Assembly (NCBI GenBank): GCA_963664035.2
Contig: OY760867.2
Location: 930,001-994,000 of the forward strand
DNA: 64,000 nucleotides
Direction of reading: 5' to 3'
DNA from: G958296245 sp963664035
GTDB taxonomy: Bacteria; Chloroflexota; Dehalococcoidia; Lucifugimonadales; G958296245
The notes beneath the pieces were generated by a model that saw only the letters and a list, made by a program, of their open reading frames with translations, searched no databases and was not told the DNA's origin. The translations under genes and the position numbers were made by a program. Position 1 is the stretch's first letter; the number at the start of each line of letters is the position of its first letter. This document shows, piece by piece, positions 60,740 to 64,000 of the stretch.

Positions 60740-62032
60740 ATGGTTGTGAAGAAGACGATGATCGAGCGCGGCGAACCCGATGCCCTGTACGAATCCGTCA
60801 GCGTTGACGTTTCGAGGATCATCGATGCCGCCAGGAGCTCGGCCGCCCGTTCGGTGAACGCCGCCATGACCGCCGCGTACTGGTTGATCGGGCATCGCAT
60901 CGTCGAGTTCGAGCAATCGGGGGAGAGGCGTGCCGAATACGGGGCCGCGCTCATCGAGAGGCTGTCGGAGGACTTGACGCGGCGGTTTGGGCGCGGCTTC
61001 TCCCGCCAGAACATCCAGCAGATGCGCATGTTCTATCTCTCGTATCCACTCGAACAGGGTCGCCAGGCGTTGTCCGGTGAATCGGCTGACGATGGGCTTG
61101 AGCCAATTCGCCAGACACCGTCTGGCAAATCCGATGACGATGGGCTTGAGCCAATTCGCCAGACACCGTCTGGCAAATCGGTCGACGAGGGGCCTGAGCC
61201 AATTCGCCAGACACCGTCTGGCGAATCCGATGACGACTCCACCGAAGTGCGCCTGGCGGAGCTCATGGCGGCCTTTCCACTCCCCTGGTCCGCCTACGCG
61301 CGGCTGCTATCGGTCAAGAATACCCATGCCCGTGAGTTCTATGAAACAGAGGCCCTGCGCGGAGGATGGTCGGTCCGCCAGCTCGACCGGCAGATCAGCT
61401 CCCAGTTCTACGAGCGCACTGCTCTATCGAAGAACAAGGCCGCAATGCTGGCCAAGGGGGAAGAGGCCCACCCTGGAGACCGCGTACTCCCCGAGGAAGA
61501 GATCAAGGACCCGTTCGTCCTCGAATTCCTCGACCTCAAGGACGAGTACTCGGAAAGCGACCTGGAGGAAGCGTTGATCCGTCAGCTCGAGACCTTCCTC
61601 CTGGAATTGGGGGATGACTTCTGCTTCATAGGCAAGCAGCGGCGACTGCGCGTCGGCGGCCAGTGGTACAGGGTCGATCTGCTGTTCTTTCACCGAGGTC
61701 TGCAATGCCTCGTGGTCATCGACCTGAAGATCGGTGGATTCACCCACGCCGACGCCGGGCAGATGCACCTCTACCTGAACTACGCGCGGGAGCACTGGGT
61801 CCATGGGAACGAGAATCCCCCCGTGGGGCTGATTCTCTGCTCGGAGAAGGATGAAGCCGTTGCCCGCTATGCACTCGAAGGACTGCCGAACCAGGTGTTG
61901 GCCGCTGAGTATCGCACCACCCTGCCTGACGAGGAACTCCTGGCTGCGGAGCTTGACCGTACGCGCCGGGCGGTGGGAGTGCGCGGCTCTATAGGACCGG
62001 GCGCTCGCGCCACGGCGGCGGACTTCCCATAG
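60740..62032 (+). CDS. YhcG/DUF1016-family PD-(D/E)xK nuclease with in-frame minisatellite
   Basis: 430 residues. The N-terminal DUF1016 part is MTAAYWLIGHRIVEFEQSGERRAEYGAALIERLSEDLTRRFGRGFSRQNIQQMRMFY. The C-terminal nuclease has FCFIGKQRRLRVGGQWYRVDLLFFHRGLQCLVVIDLKIGGF, with Asp and DLK as catalytic residues. Between them (residues about 116-164) lie three copies of a 16-residue unit DDDGLEPIRQTPSGKS, encoded by 48-bp repeats. Relatives lack this insert or have different numbers. The role in defence or recombination is not established. Confidence 0.88.
   Translation: MVVKKTMIERGEPDALYESVSVDVSRIIDAARSSAARSVNAAMTAAYWLIGHRIVEFEQSGERRAEYGAALIERLSEDLTRRFGRGFSRQNIQQMRMFYLSYPLEQGRQALSGESADDGLEPIRQTPSGKSDDDGLEPIRQTPSGKSVDEGPEPIRQTPSGESDDDSTEVRLAELMAAFPLPWSAYARLLSVKNTHAREFYETEALRGGWSVRQLDRQISSQFYERTALSKNKAAMLAKGEEAHPGDRVLPEEEIKDPFVLEFLDLKDEYSESDLEEALIRQLETFLLELGDDFCFIGKQRRLRVGGQWYRVDLLFFHRGLQCLVVIDLKIGGFTHADAGQMHLYLNYAREHWVHGNENPPVGLILCSEKDEAVARYALEGLPNQVLAAEYRTTLPDEELLAAELDRTRRAVGVRGSIGPGARATAADFP
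61087..61230. repeat. Three tandem 48-bp repeats, each with a palindrome, in the yhcG-like gene
   Basis: Each unit contains ATTCGCCAGAC, three bases, then GTCTGGC(G/A)AAT, a near-perfect inverted repeat able to form a hairpin. Units differ by only a few bases, so copy number may vary by slippage without breaking the frame. Confidence 0.88.
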
Positions 62033-62100
62033 CCGCCCGGCAGAACCGACGAGTTGCTACGAGATGCGGACCATATGACACAACAGGAGGCACTCCAAGA

Positions 62101-64000
62101 TGAACGACTATGAGCCTGTAGACATTGGGGACGCGTGCAACGCGGGGCCTTCGCTGCTTGGCGGCGAGGATGTGGAGACGGGGCCGCGGAGCTTCCTTGG
62201 TCTGCCCTTCGTCATCGGCGGGGACGGCGCGGGGGAGAGCTGCTTCGTCGCGGTGGGCGGCTCCGGTGGGGCCGTGACCGTGCCGATAGGCGCGGCGGCG
62301 CGGGGCCTGGTGTTCGTCCACCGGCTGTTGAAGTCAGAGGTGTCAAAGGGCGGTCCCCTGGGCGTCGACGTCGCGGACTACGTCGTTCGGTACGGCGACG
62401 GCTCGGAGGAGCGGGCGCGGGTCAGGGAGCGGTTCGAGATCGGGTCGATCCCGGGCAAGGACGACATCCCCGGCGTCCCCGGCACCCCGTTCCTCGCGGT
62501 CCCCGACCTGGGCCCCGAGTTGTATGACCGCTACGAGGGTCCGTGGGAGCACGCTGGCCGACGCCAGACCGAGGCGGGCCACGTCGCCGTGAATCAGTAC
62601 TACCTCTGGTCCTGGGACAACCCGCACCCGGAGAGGACCATCGCGGCGGTCGAGCTTGTACCGAAGGGGCCTCCGTTCATGGTGGCCGCGATCACGCTGC
62701 GGCACGTCGACGAGCGCCCCTTCACGCGGGAGGCGCGCCGCCCGGTGAAGGTCGTCCTGAAGGACGCCGAGCGCGCCGCTAGGCCGTTCGACGTGGACGT
62801 AAAGGTGGACAGGGGGGCGGCCACGTTCACTCACCCGCTGCCGGAGAAGGACGCCGCAGGCTTCCTCGGCGACGCGTACAAGGGCTGGGGCGAGCAGCAG
62901 AGCGCCGGCTCCGGGTCGTCCTACGTGGAGGTGTCCGCCGTGCCGTCGGCCACTGTAACCGTCGAGCAGGGCGGCGAGGAGCTGGGCAGCGCGAGGTGGG
63001 GCGAGGTCGCCGAGTCAGGGAGCGTCGAGACGCCCGGCGCGCGGTTCGAGTTGATCGACCCCGGCAGGAACTGGGTCAACGTCACCGTCCTGGACGACGA
63101 CACGGGCAGGCCCGTGCCGTGCAGGGTCCACTTCCGCTCGCCGGAGGGGGTGCCGTACCAGCCCCACGGCTTCCACAACCAGGTCAACTCGAACCTGGGC
63201 ACGTGGCACATGGACGTCGGCGGCGACGTGCGCCTGGGCCAGATCACCTACGCCTGCATCGACGGAACGTGCGAGGGGTGGCTGCCGCGCGGGGAGGTCA
63301 TCGTCGACGTCGCGCGCGGCTACGAGTACGAGCCGCTGCGGAAGACGGTCAACATCGAGCCTGGCCAGCGCGAGCTGACGCTGCGCGTCAAGCGCTGGAG
63401 CCACCTGAACGCGAAGGGCTGGTACAGCGGCGATTCGCACGTCCACTTCCTGTCGCCCCACGGCGCGCACCGCGAGTCCCAGTGCGAGGACCTGAACGTC
63501 GTCAACCTGCTCCAGTCGCAGTGGGGCAGCCTGTTCACGAACACGGAGGACTTCACCGGGTCGGCCAGCGTCTCGCGGGAGGGCGACAACATCGTCTACG
63601 TGGGGCAGGAGAACCGGCAGCACTTCATGGGCCACATGATCCTGTGGGGTCTGAAGAAGCCGATCATGCCCTGGTGTACGGACGGCCTGGGCGAGGCGGA
63701 GATCGGCGGCTCGATGGAGACGTCGCTGGCGCACTGGGCGGACGAGGCCCACGAGCAGGGCGGCTGGGTGGTCAACCCGCACTTCCCCAGCCCCAACGGC
63801 GAGCCGGCGGCCCTGGTGGCGATGGGCCGCCTCGACGCCGTGGAGATGATCCGCCAGAACCCGTTCAACCACAGCGAGTACTACAGGTACCTGAACTGCG
63901 GCTACAGGCTGCCGCTCGTCGGCGGGACCGACAAGATGAGCAGCGACGTGCCGGTGGGGATGTACCGGACCTATACGCGCATCCCGGACGAGGAGTTCAG
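62101..64000 (+). CDS. CehA/McbA-like PHP-type metallohydrolase (runs off window)
   Basis: At least 633 residues; the 3' end is beyond 64000. The N-terminal 430 residues are beta-rich; from about 435 the sequence YSGDSHVHFLSPHGA, QSQWGSL, VVNPHFPSPNGEPAALVAMGRLDAVEMI and LVGGTDKMSSDVPVG matches the CehA/McbA branch of PHP-fold hydrolases, with HVH as the first metal ligands. AACAGGAGG precedes the ATG at 62101. Substrate unknown. Co-oriented with the sulfatase/FGE genes. Confidence 0.85.

Noticed and set aside
61087..61230. Regularly spaced repeats that might be a CRISPR array
   Set aside because: The units are contiguous, nearly identical over all 48 bases with no unique spacers, and lie in frame inside a gene.

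Overview
The window is GC-rich, gene-dense bacterial chromosome. The origin-type block dnaA–obgE–nadD–pyrE (10169-14193) has no dnaN beside it. Around it lie catabolic genes (mandelate-racemase family, class IV aminotransferases, DUF1800/DUF1501, NHL propellers) and several palindromic repeat families. Together these suggest a member of the Chloroflexota, probably Dehalococcoidia/SAR202-like. That placement is inferred from gene content and order; no rRNA or tRNA gene is present to confirm it.

Layout. 1-1859: serS 5' end and a LivJ-like lipoprotein. 2072-3784: DarTG toxin-antitoxin. 3892-5749: minimal NHEJ pair (ATP-dependent ligase plus Ku). 5817-9925: four-gene sugar-acid/polyol operon (SDR, 2-hydroxyacid dehydrogenase, MR/MLE enolase, Fe-ADH). 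9926-14193: dnaA, a candidate oriC with phased TTCGATAAC-type repeats, obgE, nadD, pyrE. 14217-20691: a phosphatase fusion, two tandem class IV aminotransferases and a DUF1800–NHL–DUF1501 cluster. 20718-24314: a defence island. It is a translationally coupled CBASS operon (patatin effector, CD-NTase, E2-like protein fused to SEC-C) read divergently from an Xre repressor and ImmA/IrrE-type protease pair resembling CapH/CapP. 24333-24666: broken VapC plus repeat. 24781-29780: sulfation operon (bifunctional ATP sulfurylase/APS kinase, arylsulfotransferase-like protein, two small membrane proteins, PAPS sulfotransferase). 30022-37697: accessory region with a DUF4143 ATPase, an intact IS630 element, a VOC protein, a Type IIG-like methyltransferase and a RelE/DUF104 pair. 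37888-41523: NHL/amidating-lyase-like protein, cupin, MFS exporter, DapA-family lyase. 41524-50567: Fic protein with palindromic promoter DNA, a second LivJ-like protein, a 1050-residue BNR propeller, a retropepsin/DUF5678 module set inside a duplication, and a zone of MITEs and gene remnants. 50734-57305: rsmI and assorted metabolic genes, with a 200-bp nested MITE. 57331-64000: a lipoprotein, a sulfatase (with a 1-bp frameshift) translationally coupled to its formylglycine-generating enzyme, a YhcG-type nuclease carrying an in-frame minisatellite, and a CehA/McbA-like protein running off the end.

Two themes link the genes. The first is defence and toxin systems: DarTG, CBASS with CapHP-like control, a methyltransferase, Fic, RelE, YhcG and NHEJ. 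The second is sulfate-ester chemistry: PAPS synthesis with sulfotransferases in one place, sulfatase with its maturase in another. Small mobile repeats with target duplications are unusually visible. They repeatedly sit at gene ends, promoters and truncation points, and in one case inside a coding sequence. The strongest candidate for a little-described system is the CBASS variant whose E2-like protein carries a C-terminal SEC-C zinc motif and which has a dedicated divergent repressor/protease pair.
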